A stretch of DNA of 64,000 bases from Bos javanicus (GCF_032452875.1 NC_083871.1:9647692-9711691), one strand, 5' to 3'. Shown: positions 33,369-44,320, counted from the stretch's first letter. Made by a program: numbers and translations. Notes: generated by a model not told the origin, from the letters alone.

Positions 33369-33443
33369 ATGTTGTTCAGTCATCAAGTCGTGTCTGATTT
33401 TTCACAACCCTATGGACATGTCAGCCCTTTGAAAAGATTCTCC
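33369..33443 (-). mobile_element. Bov SINE/BovB 3'-end fragment
   Basis: tgttcagtcatcaagtcgtgtctgattttt...ccctatggacatg then ttgaaaagattctcc is the terminal Bov sequence in reverse, internally deleted. Confidence 0.7.
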
Positions 33444-34589
33444 AGTAATTCATAAGCACACTGAAATTTAAGAAGTAATAGCAAACCCCAAAGCTTAATT
33501 TTCTTACCAGTTTCACAGTACTATAATAAACTTCTGGAAAAGTCAGGAAAACTGTTAAAAATAATTGTGTAGACATCACATAACTAAGACACCCACTGCT
33601 TTAAGAACTCTTAAACATTAGCATTCAACTCTAAAAGGAAAACTGCAAATGACCAGTCTCCAAAAACTGCCAAGCAGACAATCAAACGGTGTATTTCTAT
33701 CAATTCCAACAAAGTTTCAATCTACAAAAGAAACAAAACTTTAACCAACAAAATCATAGAAATTCTGATATTGTTATTAATAGGAATCTCACAAATATGT
33801 GAAAAGTAGGAAAACCTGGTGAGTTTATGGTGAAAACGTCAATTCTTAATTTTCTATCTTGGTTTCCCTTTTCACATGGAAGGAAGAAAAGCAATAACCC
33901 CTATTTGAAAAAGAATTGAAAAACTATAAAGTGTTGCATCTAAGAAAAATTATCACAAATATATTGAGATGGTGTTCTCATTAGGTAATAACAACTAAAG
34001 GAACATTTAGAACCAGACAGCAAATTGAACACAAAACTCCCAACCACTGCCCGCAGGAACACATTCAAGTTTAGTATTCTTACCATAATCCCTCCAAAAT
34101 AACCCAGCTTGAATCTATAAACAACACATGGATCCTGTAAAGTATAGGATAAATAATAAGCAAAAATTATTTGCCAGAACTTACAGTGAAAAAGCTATGA
34201 GAGGGGGACAATGGGGCCCTAAACAGTACAATTAGTGTTACAAAGTTACATTAACACATAAATAATTTCAGTAGCAGGTCATAGGATTCACATGCATATT
34301 TTATCAAACTGTAAGAAATAATTTTTCAATCTGACCCTGATCCTTCTGTGTACTTTGAAGTCTGCAAATCAGCAGTATAGCATATAAGCTTAAAGAAGTT
34401 TAGAAAGAATTGTGAAGTTAAAAGGTACTTTTGATGTTTGTTCTTTTTCTTCCATCACAAGGGCATTCGATACAACCACCACAACCACCAATGAGTGGAA
34501 AATGTTAATGCCCAAGAAATTTCCATAGCAGGCATATTCATTTAACCATTTGCGACCACTGCCTGTCGTAAGCCAAAGGTTAACATCCT
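33444..34589. other. Single-copy DNA, no gene seen
   Basis: AT-rich, no frame above 60 codons that stands out, no recognised repeat. Confidence 0.5.
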
Positions 34590-34985
34590 AATCCTCAGCG
34601 TCCTAATAAATTCCTAAGCCCTGTAAGCCCCGTTTTTTTAATAACTCTCATTACCGTCACTGAGCCTCATTCCCACCCACCCCCACAATCAGTCCCTAAC
34701 TTCTCTTCCTGCCTTGACACCCCTCATTTCGCAGTGTTTCAGGTTGAATCTTCTGAAACACAGCTCACATAACAGTACTCCCTGCTCAAAAACTTTCAGC
34801 AGCTTCCCTTTGTTAGCAAAAGGAAATTCAAACTCACAAACAAGCTCTCAGGGCCTTTTGAAATACGGCCCCAAATACCTTGCCTATTTATTTCCCACAT
34901 TTCTTCCGCACCAAACTTAGCCTCAGGGCAAACTCAACTCCTCGCTATTTTCCACTTCACACCTTTCCCCTTCCTTGACTTTTCT
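34590..34985 (+). repeat. L2 LINE fragment
   Basis: cagtactccctgctcaaaaactttcagcagcttccc, ggaaattcaaactcac, gctctcagggccttttgaaatacggcccc and ccttgcctatttatttccc follow the L2 3' part. Moderate divergence. Confidence 0.6.
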
Positions 34986-35475
34986 TTATGGCAAGCTGGA
35001 CAGCCTGAGTTTGAATCCCCAGTTGATCCCTTCCTAGCTGTACTGCTTTGGGGGAGCCATATAACCTCTGTGCCTCAGTTTACCCATGTGTAAAATGGCA
35101 ACAGTGTCCACATTGCAGGGATGGGCTTTCCTGGTGACCCAGGGTAAAGAGCCCACCTGCCAATGCAGGAGACAAGGTTCCATCCCTGGTCCAGGAAGAC
35201 CCCACATGCCGTGGACCAACTAAGCCCATGAGCCACAGCCACTGAAGCCCACGAGCCCTAGAGCCTGTGCTCAACAAGAGAAGCCCCTGCAACGAGAGGC
35301 CCACACACGGCAACTGGAGAGTAGGCCCCGCTCACCAAACTAGAGAAAGCCCAAGTGCAGCAATGAAGACTCAGCGCAGTCAAAAATAAATATAAATAAA
35401 ATAAATTTTAAAAAAAACAAATCATAGGAATAATATGAGAAACACTTGGGTTAATACAGCATACACCAAGCATTT
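34986..35475 (+). repeat. MIR SINE split by a CHR insertion
   Basis: Left half, 34986-35122: agcctgagtttgaatccccag, agctgtactgctttgggggagcc, ctctgtgcctcagtttacccatgtgtaaaatgg. Right remainder, about 35428-35475: aataatatgagaaacacttgggttaatacagcatac. Confidence 0.7.
35123..35420 (+). mobile_element. CHR SINE inside MIR
   Basis: Forward CHR. Head is gggctttcctggtgacccagggtaaagagccc; the body has the expected 'gagccacagccactgaagcccacgagccctagagcc' series; the tail is agtcaaaaataaatataaataaaat. Clear target duplication not found. Confidence 0.9.
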
Positions 35476-35639
35476 CGAATGGTACTGGCACAGACTAAAT
35501 ATTACATAAGGTTAGCTATTGCTATGGAGACCTTATTTTCTTCCTAAAATCTTGAATGCCCCCTCATTCTCACTCACCCCATCCCTCTCTCCTCATTCTC
35601 ACACGTGAATACTTTTCTCCCCCCATCTCTGTGCTCAAG
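35476..35639. other. Short unassigned segment
   Basis: CT-rich from 35560; no clear family. Confidence 0.35.
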
Positions 35640-35910
35640 CCCACCCTTCAAAATCCAACTCAAAGGAGACCTTCTCTATGAATTCATCTCAACTTTTATT
35701 AAAGAATGCTTGGCATTTAATAAGCAATGAAATTTATTTGTTGAATGACAGATTTACCATTGACCATGCCACATTGTAAATGCCTGTAAACGTCTGTGTC
35801 CTCTACTGATGTTTACACTCTTCCAGGGCCGCTGAAGTCATAACTCCGGCATTGACGCGATACCCTGTCCCTAGTGTCCTTAAAAATACCCATTATGTGA
35901 ATAAATAAAA
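35640..35910 (+). repeat. L2-like LINE fragment
   Basis: cccacccttcaaaatccaactcaaaggagaccttctctatgaa, cattgtaaatgcctgtaaacgtctg and cttccagggccgctgaag resemble the terminal L2. Weak match. Confidence 0.45.
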
Positions 35911-35974
35911 AGAAGTTTAACTACTCTAGCATTGTATTTGTCATATGTTCAATTTCATCTTAACCACTGTATAT

Positions 35975-35996
35975 TATATATATATATATATATATA
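35975..35996. repeat. (TA)11 microsatellite
   Basis: Uninterrupted 22-bp TA run within a wider AT-rich tract ending near 36013. Confidence 0.95.
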
Positions 35997-36066
35997 ACAT
36001 TAATATATTATATTACTCAGGGTAAGATCTGTATCTGATTTATCTGGCATATACTCATATATACTG

Positions 36067-36270
36067 GGGCTTCCCTGGTGGCTCAGATGGTAAAGAATCT
36101 GCTTGCAGTGCAGGAGACTTGGGTTCGATCTCTGGGTCAGGAAGATCCCCTGGAGAAGGAAATGGCAACCCACTCCAGTATTCTTGCCTGGGAAATCCCT
36201 TGTACAGAGAAGCCTGGCAGGTTACAGTCCAGGGGGTCACAAAGAGTCAGACACTACTGAGCAACTAACA
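36067..36270 (+). mobile_element. Bov-tA SINE
   Basis: Canonical head (gcttccctggtggctcagatggtaaagaatctgc), junction ggttcgatctctgggtcaggaag, and BOV-A body to ctgagcaactaac. Its 3' end abuts an L1 fragment. Confidence 0.93.
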
Positions 36271-36275
36271 CTATT

Positions 36276-36505
36276 CAATTTTTTTAAACTTTTACTTTTG
36301 TATTGGGATATAGCTGATTAATGATGTTGTGACAGTTTCAGGTAAAGAGGGAAGGGACTTAGCCATACATATACAGGGATCCATTCTTCCCCAAACTTCC
36401 ATCCCAATCCAGGCTGCCACATAACATTGAGCAGAGTTCCATCTCCTATACAGTAGGTCCTTGTTGGTTATCCATTTTAAATATAGCAGTGTTCTAGGTA
36501 CTTAA
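36276..36505 (-). mobile_element. L1 3'-UTR fragment
   Basis: ttttgtattgggatatagctgattaatgatgttgtgacagtttcaggt, acatatacagggatccattcttc and ctatacagtaggtccttgttggttatccattttaaatatagcag are reverse L1 text. Confidence 0.85.
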
Positions 36506-36511
36506 TTTTTT

Positions 36512-36598
36512 AAAAAAGGAAGAAAGGAAGGAGAAAGGGAAGGAAGGATGGAGGGAGGGAAGAAAAAAGGGAGGAAAGAAGGAAAGAGAAGGAGGGAA
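36512..36598 (+). repeat. Polypurine (GGAA/GAAA-rich) tract
   Basis: 87 nt with a single pyrimidine (T at 36549). Low-complexity DNA of a kind able to form triplex structures; no coding meaning. Confidence 0.93.
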
Positions 36599-36600
36599 CA

Positions 36601-38182
36601 TCTCAAACACTAGTGCTAATATATGAAGAATTTTCCTTTTGCTGATTCCCATTGTCAGAGTGCTTCCATCCATTTTCTAATAAATAAAAAAATGTATTAT
36701 GCCATAAAAATTAGCTTTGTTATGCAAGACTTCTCTAGATTCCAAAAGCATATGCCAGCCACATTGCCAAGGATTTTTTTTAAAGCTTCTCTATCTCTAT
36801 TTAATGTCTCCTTATAAAAAGAAAAAAGGGGTGTGACAGTTGGTCTCCCAACAAGTAACAGAACTTTCAAAGTGTGTTTTCTGTTCATTTTCCTTGTGGA
36901 CAGTCATGGTTTGTGTCGGTCCCAGGATTCAAGGAGCAGGAGTTCCTCCCTTTCCCTCAGCCCCACGGTGAAATTTAAGAATCCTGCTTGTTCCTTCCTC
37001 TGGAATGCCTCTAGGTGTCAGCTAAGCAAGATGGCTCTAGTCTCCAGAGCTCAGTAAAGACAATGGCATCCGAGGAGAAGGAGGACATGGGAAGGAAGCC
37101 TCTCCTCTGCCCAGAACCCCTCTCCCCAGCATGGACGACCCTCTGACGTTGCTCTCCCTTCTGGTCACTGTCACCAAGCCAGGAGGCAGAGGCTGAGAAT
37201 ATTCCCAAAAGGTTCCAAGCAGAGTTCTCAGGCCACAGCCTCCTCAGGAACCCTAAGAACAGCTGGACCTGTCAACATAGCCAACAGGATGTTCAAGCAA
37301 GGCAAGTAGAAAACGTGTTGTTTGTTTCTGCACTGGTGCCTGATCTGTTGCCAAAGCACTGCAAGGAAAAGTGATAGAAAATTTTGGGAAATTGTCTACA
37401 ATGAAGACTGCTGGCAGGAGAGAACTCCGAGCAGTTCATATTTCCTGTGCAGCAGCAACCTAAGTATCTTTTGTCTGTTAGCTACCCATTTTCCTTCCTG
37501 AACCATAGAATTTCCCATAATCCCCAATTTTACACCCACTATTCTATCATTATGGCATTGCACTCCTTCATTGCCTAATAAGGCTGGACAATACCTTCAC
37601 TCCTCACAGCCTAATACAAAGGACTTTAATTATAAGGATGAAGAATATATAAAACAAACTATTTCCCTGCTTTATTAGGCTTATTGTATTGCATGTCGTG
37701 TTTACTTAAAAAAAAAAGAACCACTCATACTATGTATAACATCCAAAAATGTTGTATAAGGGCCCTTACTGAATTCATAGGCTTTCTTTATACAGGAATC
37801 ATCATAAAATGTATTTGTGAAGCGTTAATAGAACATTTCCTGTGTCCACTCAATGGCATTCCCAATTTCTACCAAGCCTTTTTTAAAAATAATTTTCTGA
37901 ATTAAAACACACAAGAATCAATGTTCCTCACTAACAAATAATTCTTTGTTCATCAGTGAATGATGCTACCGAAATGACAAAGCAAGAACTGTGTATTTTT
38001 CAGCCCACACAGTTTAGAGAAGGTTTCAAATAGACAGTATGACTTAAAAGGTTATCCCACCAATCATCCTGAGTTCCCAGACATTAAGAAAAGGTTGGAG
38101 CCAATTCATTCACCTTCAAATAATTGCCAAAATAGAGGGAAAGAATCTTGCTAATCATAAAAGTAAATTCTCATTTGCAGCA
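36601..38182. other. Single-copy DNA, no gene seen
   Basis: No named repeat. A GC-richer block at 36890-37350 gives short frames on both strands without support. Confidence 0.45.
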
Positions 38183-38650
38183 ACATGAATGGATCTAGAA
38201 ATTGTCATGCTGAGTCAAGTAAGTGAGACAGAGAAGGAGAAATATCCTATGACATCCCTTATATGTGGAATCTAAAAAAATGATACAAATGAACTTATCA
38301 AAAAACACAGACTCACAGACAATGAACTCACAGCTGCAGGGGGTGGGGGAAGGGTGGTGGGAAGGGACAGATAGGGAATTGGGGATGACCATGTACACAC
38401 TGCTATTTAAAATGGGTAACCAATAAGGTGCTACTCCGCAGCACATGGAACTCTGCTCAGTGTTCTATGGCAGCCTAGATGGAAGGGGAGTTTGGGGAAG
38501 AAAGGATACATGTGTCTATATATACATATATACATGTGTCTACTTATAAATATATGTATGGCTGAGTTCCTTTGCTGTTCACCTGAAACTATCACAGCAT
38601 TGTTAATCGGTTATACTCCAATACAAAATAAAAAGTTTTTTTAAAAAAAA
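38183..38650 (+). mobile_element. L1 3'-UTR end
   Basis: aacatgaatggatctagaaattgtcatgctgagtcaagtaag, acagagaaggagaaatatc, cttatatgtggaatct, tggaactctgctcagtg and the terminal cacctgaaactatcacagcattgttaat...actccaatacaaaataaaaag with an A-rich tail. It has a TATACATA-rich stretch near 38515-38555. Confidence 0.9.
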
Positions 38651-39009
38651 GTAAAATAAATTCTCCTTTTTAAAGGGAGGATGATAATGCTCATCTCCAT
38701 TATAAAACTAAAGAATTTTGAAATTATTTATAAAGGTCCTCCAAGACCATTCAGAAAAGCAACACTATGTAATTTAAATAGTCTTCCACTTGTGTGTTAC
38801 TTTAAAAATTACCCCAGAGGCTCTATATATTGGCCTGCACAGGATTCCCTTATATTTCCAGTAAAACAAAAGCTGGTCAGTTTCTGCTGCTGCTGTAATT
38901 GGCACTTCAGTCTTTCTGCCCAGTTAGCACAACTTCCCATGAAAGATATTGAACCTACTTGAAGTTGTCAAAATCCTTTAGAAAATAGGGGTTTTGGTGG
39001 AAGCAACCT
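38651..39009. other. Single-copy DNA, no gene seen
   Basis: AT-rich; a 93-codon plus frame at 38681-38962 has no recognised feature. Confidence 0.4.
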
Positions 39010-39620
39010 GCCAATAATATTGAGCGACTTAAATAAGGAAAAATGGCTAAGCGAGGCTGGCCCACATCCAAGCTCTGAATACACCGTCGATGTGGCAGGG
39101 CTTCCATTCAAAAGCTCATCTCAGTAGCCGAGGAGCCAAGTTCAAAGTGAATGTTTCAAGGAAGCTAATTTCATGTTTGCGTTTAATCTCCATATTAAAG
39201 AAACATCAGACAAGTGGTATTTAGAGAGACTCTAAGGCGAAATCCAAATTCAGGGACTCAAACTATGGCTTGCCTTTCTTGAGAATAGCCATTTGGGAGA
39301 CTAAACAATAAATACAAAAATATTTGTCCAGAGAACATTAGATTCCTGTCTGCTTTGTGCTTTCAAAAGAAGAAAATGAGAGTGTTCTGTTTCCTGATAT
39401 ACAGTACTAGCCATATTCATTAGTCACTGGAGATGATTCTATTCGATACATCTCTCTTTACGGGCTGTCTGGCTCCCTTTCCCTTCTGGAATTCCAAATG
39501 TGCCAGGCTGCCACATTTTCTTCTCATCAAAGTATAAAATATTCCTGGACAGGTGAAATCATCTCTGTCACATGCCTTTTACTTTGGATATTTATATTTC
39601 CTATGTAATTTTAATGTGTC
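39010..39620. other. Single-copy stretch, possible conserved non-coding DNA
   Basis: Repeat-free with retained CpGs (gagcgactt, aagcgaggctgg, accgtcgatgtgg, tattcgatac). It has motif-like words such as tggaattccaaatgtgcc at 39487-39504. Appearance only. Confidence 0.22.
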
Positions 39621-40435
39621 TGCAAATCAAAAGCATCTACTGGAAGCAAAAAGCAGACCTGGGGTTTGCTGATATTCTGTGGTGCCAGGGCTGGGAGGTG
39701 TTATTGCATGTCTAAGAATTTCACATCTTTTATATGGGTTGTATGCCATCTGAATCTTACTAAACTGCCAGTGGCCACAATTGAGCCAGATTATTAAGCA
39801 GAAAAATTTGACACTGACAACAAAATGACTTTTGTTGAAACAGGCCTTCAGATTGAAATAATGGGGATTATTCTGGAAAAATTCTTGAGCCAAGCTTCTT
39901 AATACATACAAGTAATTGAGGAAGCTAAGCCTATTCAACATCCCGCCTTCTCGTCTCTAGGCTCATCCACTGACCAGACTTACAACTCCAGAGAGCCAGT
40001 CCAATGAGGCCGCCCAAGGTGGTTGCCCCACTGGCTATACCTCAGTGGGAAGCCATGACTCTAGTACAGACTGGAGAAAAGAAAACAGATATTGTTTAAC
40101 AGGTTTTTCTCAAGTCTTTAGGAAAACGGCAAAAGTAAATGTAACTTTATTCAGCCAAAGAGAGTACCTGAAAATCAAAGGAAGAAAAACGGAGGGTGGA
40201 CTTTAGCTCTTCACATCTTATCCTTTTCGACAGAGAATTGTGACATTATACAGATAAGAGTAAAGAAAAGGATAGAGGAAAATTTAAGTGAGGTGCTAAA
40301 TTGTGAACAAGACGAAAGAATATAAATTGACCCACCATGGCTGAGCTCCATGCTTCTTCCCAACTGAACCCAAAGAGGAGCAGGATAGTGGTGTGCTTCT
40401 CACTCTCAGAGAATAGGAAACACACTAGTATGCAA
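39621..40435. other. Single-copy DNA, no gene seen
   Basis: A 104-codon minus frame at 39627-39941 shows no domain. No repeat recognised. Confidence 0.45.
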
Positions 40436-40445
40436 CTGAAGCAGA

Positions 40446-40665
40446 GTTGACTCATTGGAAAAGACTCTGATGCTGGGAGGGATTGGGGGCAGGAGGAGAA
40501 GGGGACGACAGAGGATGAGATGGCTGGATGGCATCACTGACTCAATGGACATGAGTCTGAGTGAACTCCGGGAGTTGGTGATGGACAGGGAGGCCTGGCG
40601 TGCTGCGATTCATGGGGTCGCAAAGAGTCGGACACGATTGAGCGACTGATCTGATCTGATCTGAT
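40446..40665 (+). mobile_element. Well preserved 5'-truncated BovB insertion with 10-bp TSD
   Basis: The last 220 bp of BovB. The C-terminal end of the RTE reverse-transcriptase frame is still open to its natural stop (40455-40649), with the RRRRGRQRMRWLDGI-type basic segment. It ends in CTGAT pentamer repeats. Flanks ctgaagcaga at 40436-40445 and 40666-40675 are identical. The intact frame and perfect duplication suggest a fairly recent insertion. The 64-codon frame is a fragment, not a gene. Confidence 0.95.
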
Positions 40666-40675
40666 CTGAAGCAGA

Positions 40676-40789
40676 TATTCTCCTACTACTAACTTTTAAG
40701 AAAATTTTATGAGATCTCTTGCGGGTAATCTAATTTATGTGACAGACAAGATCTTTGATGGCATTGTCAAGGCAAATGTTATAACAGAT
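40676..40789. other. Short single-copy segment
   Basis: Nothing recognised. Confidence 0.35.
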
Positions 40790-41170
40790 TTCACAGGGAT
40801 ATTAGTTGGGGTTCTCCAGAAAAAAGATCTAACAGAAGATATATTTCAAGGATTGGCTCATGGGATTACAGAGGCTGGCACATCTGAAATCTGTAGGGCA
40901 GCCCAGCAGGCTGGAAACTCAAGGTAGAATTTCTGTTATAGTCTTGGGGTAGATTCCTTTTTTTTCAGCAAACCTCAATTTTTGCTCAAAAAATTTTCAA
41001 CTAATTGGATGAGCCCACATATACTACCTCAGGTAATCTCCTTTACTTACAGATAAACTGTTTTAAATGTTAATCACATCTACAAATTACCTTTACAGCA
41101 ACATCTAGACTAGTGTTTGATCAAACAACCTGGTACCATAGCCTAGGCAAGTTGAGACATAAAATGAACC
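40790..41170 (+). repeat. Ancient mammalian LTR-like repeat (family unresolved)
   Basis: tattagttggggttctccagaaaaaa, ttcaaggattggctcatgggattacagaggctggc, attggatgagcccacatatacta, ctgttttaaatgttaatcacatc, tgtttgatcaaacaacctggtaccatagcc and gttgagacataaaatgaacc belong to a widely dispersed element in placental mammals. I cannot give its exact name. Confidence 0.6.
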
Positions 41171-41292
41171 ATCGAACAAGCTTATGTTTTTAATAGCATC
41201 TCTCATGAAAGTTAAGGGCACATCAGCAGATGGCAAAGCCTGAGAGACAAAAGTAATTTGAGCCATCACCATAAAGAATCATGTAAAGGAAA

Positions 41293-41432
41293 GCTCCCCT
41301 GGAGGAGGGCATGGCAACCCGCTCCAGTATTCTCGCCTGGAGAATCCCATGGACAGAGGAGCCTGGCAGGCTACAGTCCATGGGGTTGCAAAGAGTCAGA
41401 CACAACTGAGACACTAACATTTTCACTTTCAC
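41293..41432 (+). mobile_element. BOV-A monomer SINE
   Basis: Single BOV-A unit: ctggaggagggcatggcaacccg through agtcagacacaactgag to attttcactttca. The tRNA-like head is missing. It sits at the boundary of an L1 3' end. Confidence 0.85.
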
Positions 41433-41433
41433 A

Positions 41434-41720
41434 AATAAATTATAATATATTCTTACAATGAAATAGTATGCAACCAGTAAACAGCATGATTTCAAATAAC
41501 ATTTAATAACATAAGAAAACATTCCTGATTTAGTAATAAGAAACAGAAAAGTTAAATATATACATATATATAATGCATATAAGAATTAAGAATGCATTCA
41601 CGCATTAAGAATGGGAGGAAATACTCCAAAATTTTAGTAGCAGTATCTCTATATCACAGAACTATGAGTGATTTTTATTATTTTCTTGTATTTTCCATAA
41701 TTTGTATAAATTATAATCAC
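41434..41720 (+). mobile_element. L1M-type 3' end
   Basis: aaataaattataatatattcttacaatgaaatagtatgcaacc, gggaggaaatactccaaaattttagtag, gtgatttttattattttcttgtattttccataatttgtataaa. Confidence 0.7.
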
Positions 41721-42456
41721 AAAAAGTCATTAAATCCTCAACTTGACTATTTAAGCTCGTACTTGAAGATCCTAACCCTGACTTTTGCCTGAAGGGCCCG
41801 TCAACCCAGCCGTTCTGCAGAGGCCTCATAGCACCTGCCGGCAGAGCCAAGGTTTCCCCCCAGAAGTGACTCTAGATCTACACCAGATGTGAAGAAGCAG
41901 TAAACGAAGGTCTTAGAGTTCTTCTCCATATATCATCTCCAAAGCTATTGGGTTTAAGTTGTTTTCAAAGCAGAAGTAACTTACAACAGTAAATGAAATT
42001 GCCGATGTTGCTCCAAGAAAATGTCTGGCTTTGAGCAGGCTTTAAGGAAGCACCTGGGTTATGCAGCTGCTGACTGGGATACAGCAAGGCCACTCAGCCA
42101 GATGAGGGCCAACTGAGGTCTAGAATAAATGAGCTCCCTTCCCTATACTCTGAAGGCTCTTCCAGGACAGGAGTAAGAGTGGATGGCCTTCTCCCTTTCC
42201 ACAGACCTATTTTTCTCTCTCCTATGTCGCACTTCAATGGTGTGTACCTCAGGCCACTTTCCAGAGGGAGGAAACCAGAGGAACCCAGGACTGGAGGAAC
42301 GCAGCCAGACCTTCCAAGAGGACATGGTACTAGGGTTTATATTTTACTCCCTGTCATCCAGACCCTGGCACAGCTGGAGGTAGGCAGCCCCCACCAGACC
42401 TGAGGCCACTCCCTGGACTTCTTCTGATTCACAGAGTTCTATGGAATCCACATCAG
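41721..42456. other. Single-copy DNA, no gene seen
   Basis: GC rises at 42130-42420, where frames occur on both strands without any known domain. Confidence 0.45.
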
Positions 42457-42518
42457 AGTGTGTTAGTCGCTCAGTCGTGTCTGACTCCTTGCAACCCCGT
42501 GGACTGTAGCCTGCCAGG
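42457..42518 (-). mobile_element. Bov SINE 3'-end fragment
   Basis: gtgttagtcgctcagtcgtgtctgactccttgcaaccccgtggactgtagcctgccagg: only the terminal ~60 bp in reverse. Confidence 0.8.
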
Positions 42519-42607
42519 TGAGCTCCCACAAAATAACTCTAGCAAGTCACAGCACAACATAAATTGCACCTATCCATCCTCTTGGGTTGAGTTAAACCTT
42601 TCCACTA

Positions 42608-42655
42608 AGCCAGTTCAGTTCAGTTCAGTCACTCAGTCATGTCCAACTCTTTGTA
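42608..42655 (-). mobile_element. Very short BovB/BOV 3'-end fragment
   Basis: TTCAG repeats followed by tcactcagtcatgtccaactctttg: the pentamer tail plus the last ~30 bp in reverse. Confidence 0.75.
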
Positions 42656-42894
42656 AACTCACTCAAAATTTCTTTCCCCCTGGTCTGCCACAGTGGTGGG
42701 AATTCCCACAGTAAGTAAGATTCACACCTCTGGGTAAAGCTCTCCAGGGGGCCCCTGTTAATATGCAAATGTATGACTCACAAGATGTAACACATAGATT
42801 CATTAGCATTGCTTACACTTTAGAGAGGCACAAGAAGGAAGCAGAATGGTCTTCAAAAATGACCAAGACTTTAGAATTCCATTTAGGTACATCC
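42656..42894. other. Short single-copy segment
   Basis: Nothing recognised. Confidence 0.35.
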
Positions 42895-43095
42895 CTGGGC
42901 TTTCCTTGTGGCTAAGCTGGTAAAGAATCTGCCTGCAGTGCAGGAGACCTGGGTTCAATCCCTGGGTTGGGAAGATACCCTGGAGAAGGGAAAGGCTGCC
43001 CACTCCAGTATTCTGGCCTGGAGAATTCCATGTTCTGTATAGTCCATGGGGTCACAAAGAGTCAGACACGACTGAGTGATTTTCACTTCACTCAC
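42895..43095 (+). mobile_element. Bov-tA SINE
   Basis: ggctttccttgtggctaagctggtaaagaatctgcctgcagtgcagg, gggttcaatccctgggttggg, BOV-A body with a small deletion (ccatgttctgtatagtccatgg), end ctgagtgattttcac. Confidence 0.92.
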
Positions 43096-43650
43096 TGGCA
43101 AACCCAATCAAGACAGATCCATGCCAATGACAGATTTCCAGGTGGTTCTTCTTTAATAGAGAGTGACTGTGAGAGAAGGATAAATTTTTTTTTTCCTATA
43201 AGCTCTAGCAGCTCTGAAATGTTTGGATATACAAGCTAGTATAAGGTTTTTTCAAGGAATAAGACATATGCCTTTTGCCAATTTGCAATGCTCTCTCTAA
43301 TGCATTAGCTGCCAGGGACCCCTTTGAGCTCAAGAAGGGCACCCTTGAGAAGTACAGCTCCATTGTGCCAAAGAACAACAGTGAAGCAACTTTGGTCACC
43401 GTTTTGCTGGCTCACTGGCTGCCCAAAGCATTTCAAAATGTTCTAGGCAGAGGCAGGTCCTACCACAAGCCTTTTAGTTTTGACTTGATGACTCTGGAGA
43501 ACAGATCTAATTTTGCCATGAATCAAAGCTATCTTCAGAAAATGTTGAGTGGAATTTGGTTTCCTAACAGGAAATGGTACAAGGAATGGGAGGAGCCTAC
43601 TGTCTGCCTAAAAGAAGCATGAAGTCTTCTAGACTTCAAGGGCAAAATTA
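43096..43650. other. Unassigned DNA carrying a 115-codon open frame
   Basis: No repeat recognised; see the frame at 43275-43622. Confidence 0.4.
43275..43622 (+). CDS. 115-codon open frame of unknown nature
   Basis: ATG-to-stop frame on the plus strand in otherwise repeat-free DNA. The product is mixed in composition, with a basic/aromatic C-terminal third and no signal peptide, membrane span or motif that I can name. No clear promoter or splice context. It could be chance, or part of an old processed pseudogene or exon I do not recognise. No function is claimed. Confidence 0.12.
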   Translation: MPICNALSNALAARDPFELKKGTLEKYSSIVPKNNSEATLVTVLLAHWLPKAFQNVLGRGRSYHKPFSFDLMTLENRSNFAMNQSYLQKMLSGIWFPNRKWYKEWEEPTVCLKEA

Positions 43651-43866
43651 GGCTGCTGCTGCTGCGGCAGCTAAGTCACTTCAGTCGTGTCTGACTCTGT
43701 GTGACCCCATAGACGGCAGCCCACCAGGATCCCCCTTCCCTGGGATTCTCCAGGCAAGAACACTGGAGTGGGTTGCCATTTCCTTCTTCAGTGCATGAAA
43801 GTGAAAAGTGAAAGGAAAGTCACTCAGTTGTGTCCGACTCTTAGCAGCCCCATGAACTGCTGCTAA
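43651..43866 (-). mobile_element. BOV-A2 SINE, truncated
   Basis: Reverse BOV-A2. It starts with the complement of the AGC tail (gctgctgctgctgc), runs through one full monomer and the gcatgaaagtgaaaagtgaaagg linker, and stops early in the second monomer. Confidence 0.9.
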
Positions 43867-43881
43867 TCTAAATTCTAAATG

Positions 43882-44098
43882 GGCTTCCCAAGTGGCGCTA
43901 GTGATAAAGAACCCGCCTGCTAATGCAGGAGACATAAGAGACTAGGATTCAATCCCTGGGTAGGGAAGATCCCCTGGAGAAGGGCACAGCAACCCACTCC
44001 AGTATTCTTGCCTGGAGAACCCCATGGACAGAGGATCCTGGCGGGCTACAGTCCATGGGATCACAAAGAGTCAGACACGACTGAAGCGACTTAGCACA
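43882..44098 (+). mobile_element. Bov-tA SINE
   Basis: Head of the gcgctagtgataaagaacccgcc subtype with the longer acataagagactagg segment; full BOV-A body ending gactgaagcgacttagcacac. Confidence 0.93.
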
Positions 44099-44126
44099 CA
44101 GGCAAATTTCAAATAAAACTTTTGGA

Positions 44127-44320
44127 GGGACTTCCCTGGTCCCTCAGTGGCTAAGACTCTGAGCTCCCAATGCAGGGGGCCAGGGTTCGATCCCTGATAA
44201 GAGAACTAGATCCCACATGCTGCAACTAAAATGTCATGCATGGCACGATGAAGATCAAAGATTCTGGGTGCCTCAACTAAGACCTGGCACAGCCAAAAAC
44301 ATAAACATTTTTTTTAATCT
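44127..44320 (+). mobile_element. CHR-type SINE
   Basis: gggacttccctggtccctcagtggctaagactctgagctcc, ggttcgatccctgataagagaac, ending gacctggcacagccaaaaacataaaca. Shorter body than the CHR at 27797. Confidence 0.9.

Noticed and set aside
36067..36110. tRNA-like sequence at SINE heads, here and in the other Bov-tA/CHR copies
   Set aside because: Box-B-like ggttcgat motifs belong to tRNA-derived SINE heads; cloverleaf stems are degraded and the sequence continues into the SINE body. No true tRNA gene was found.
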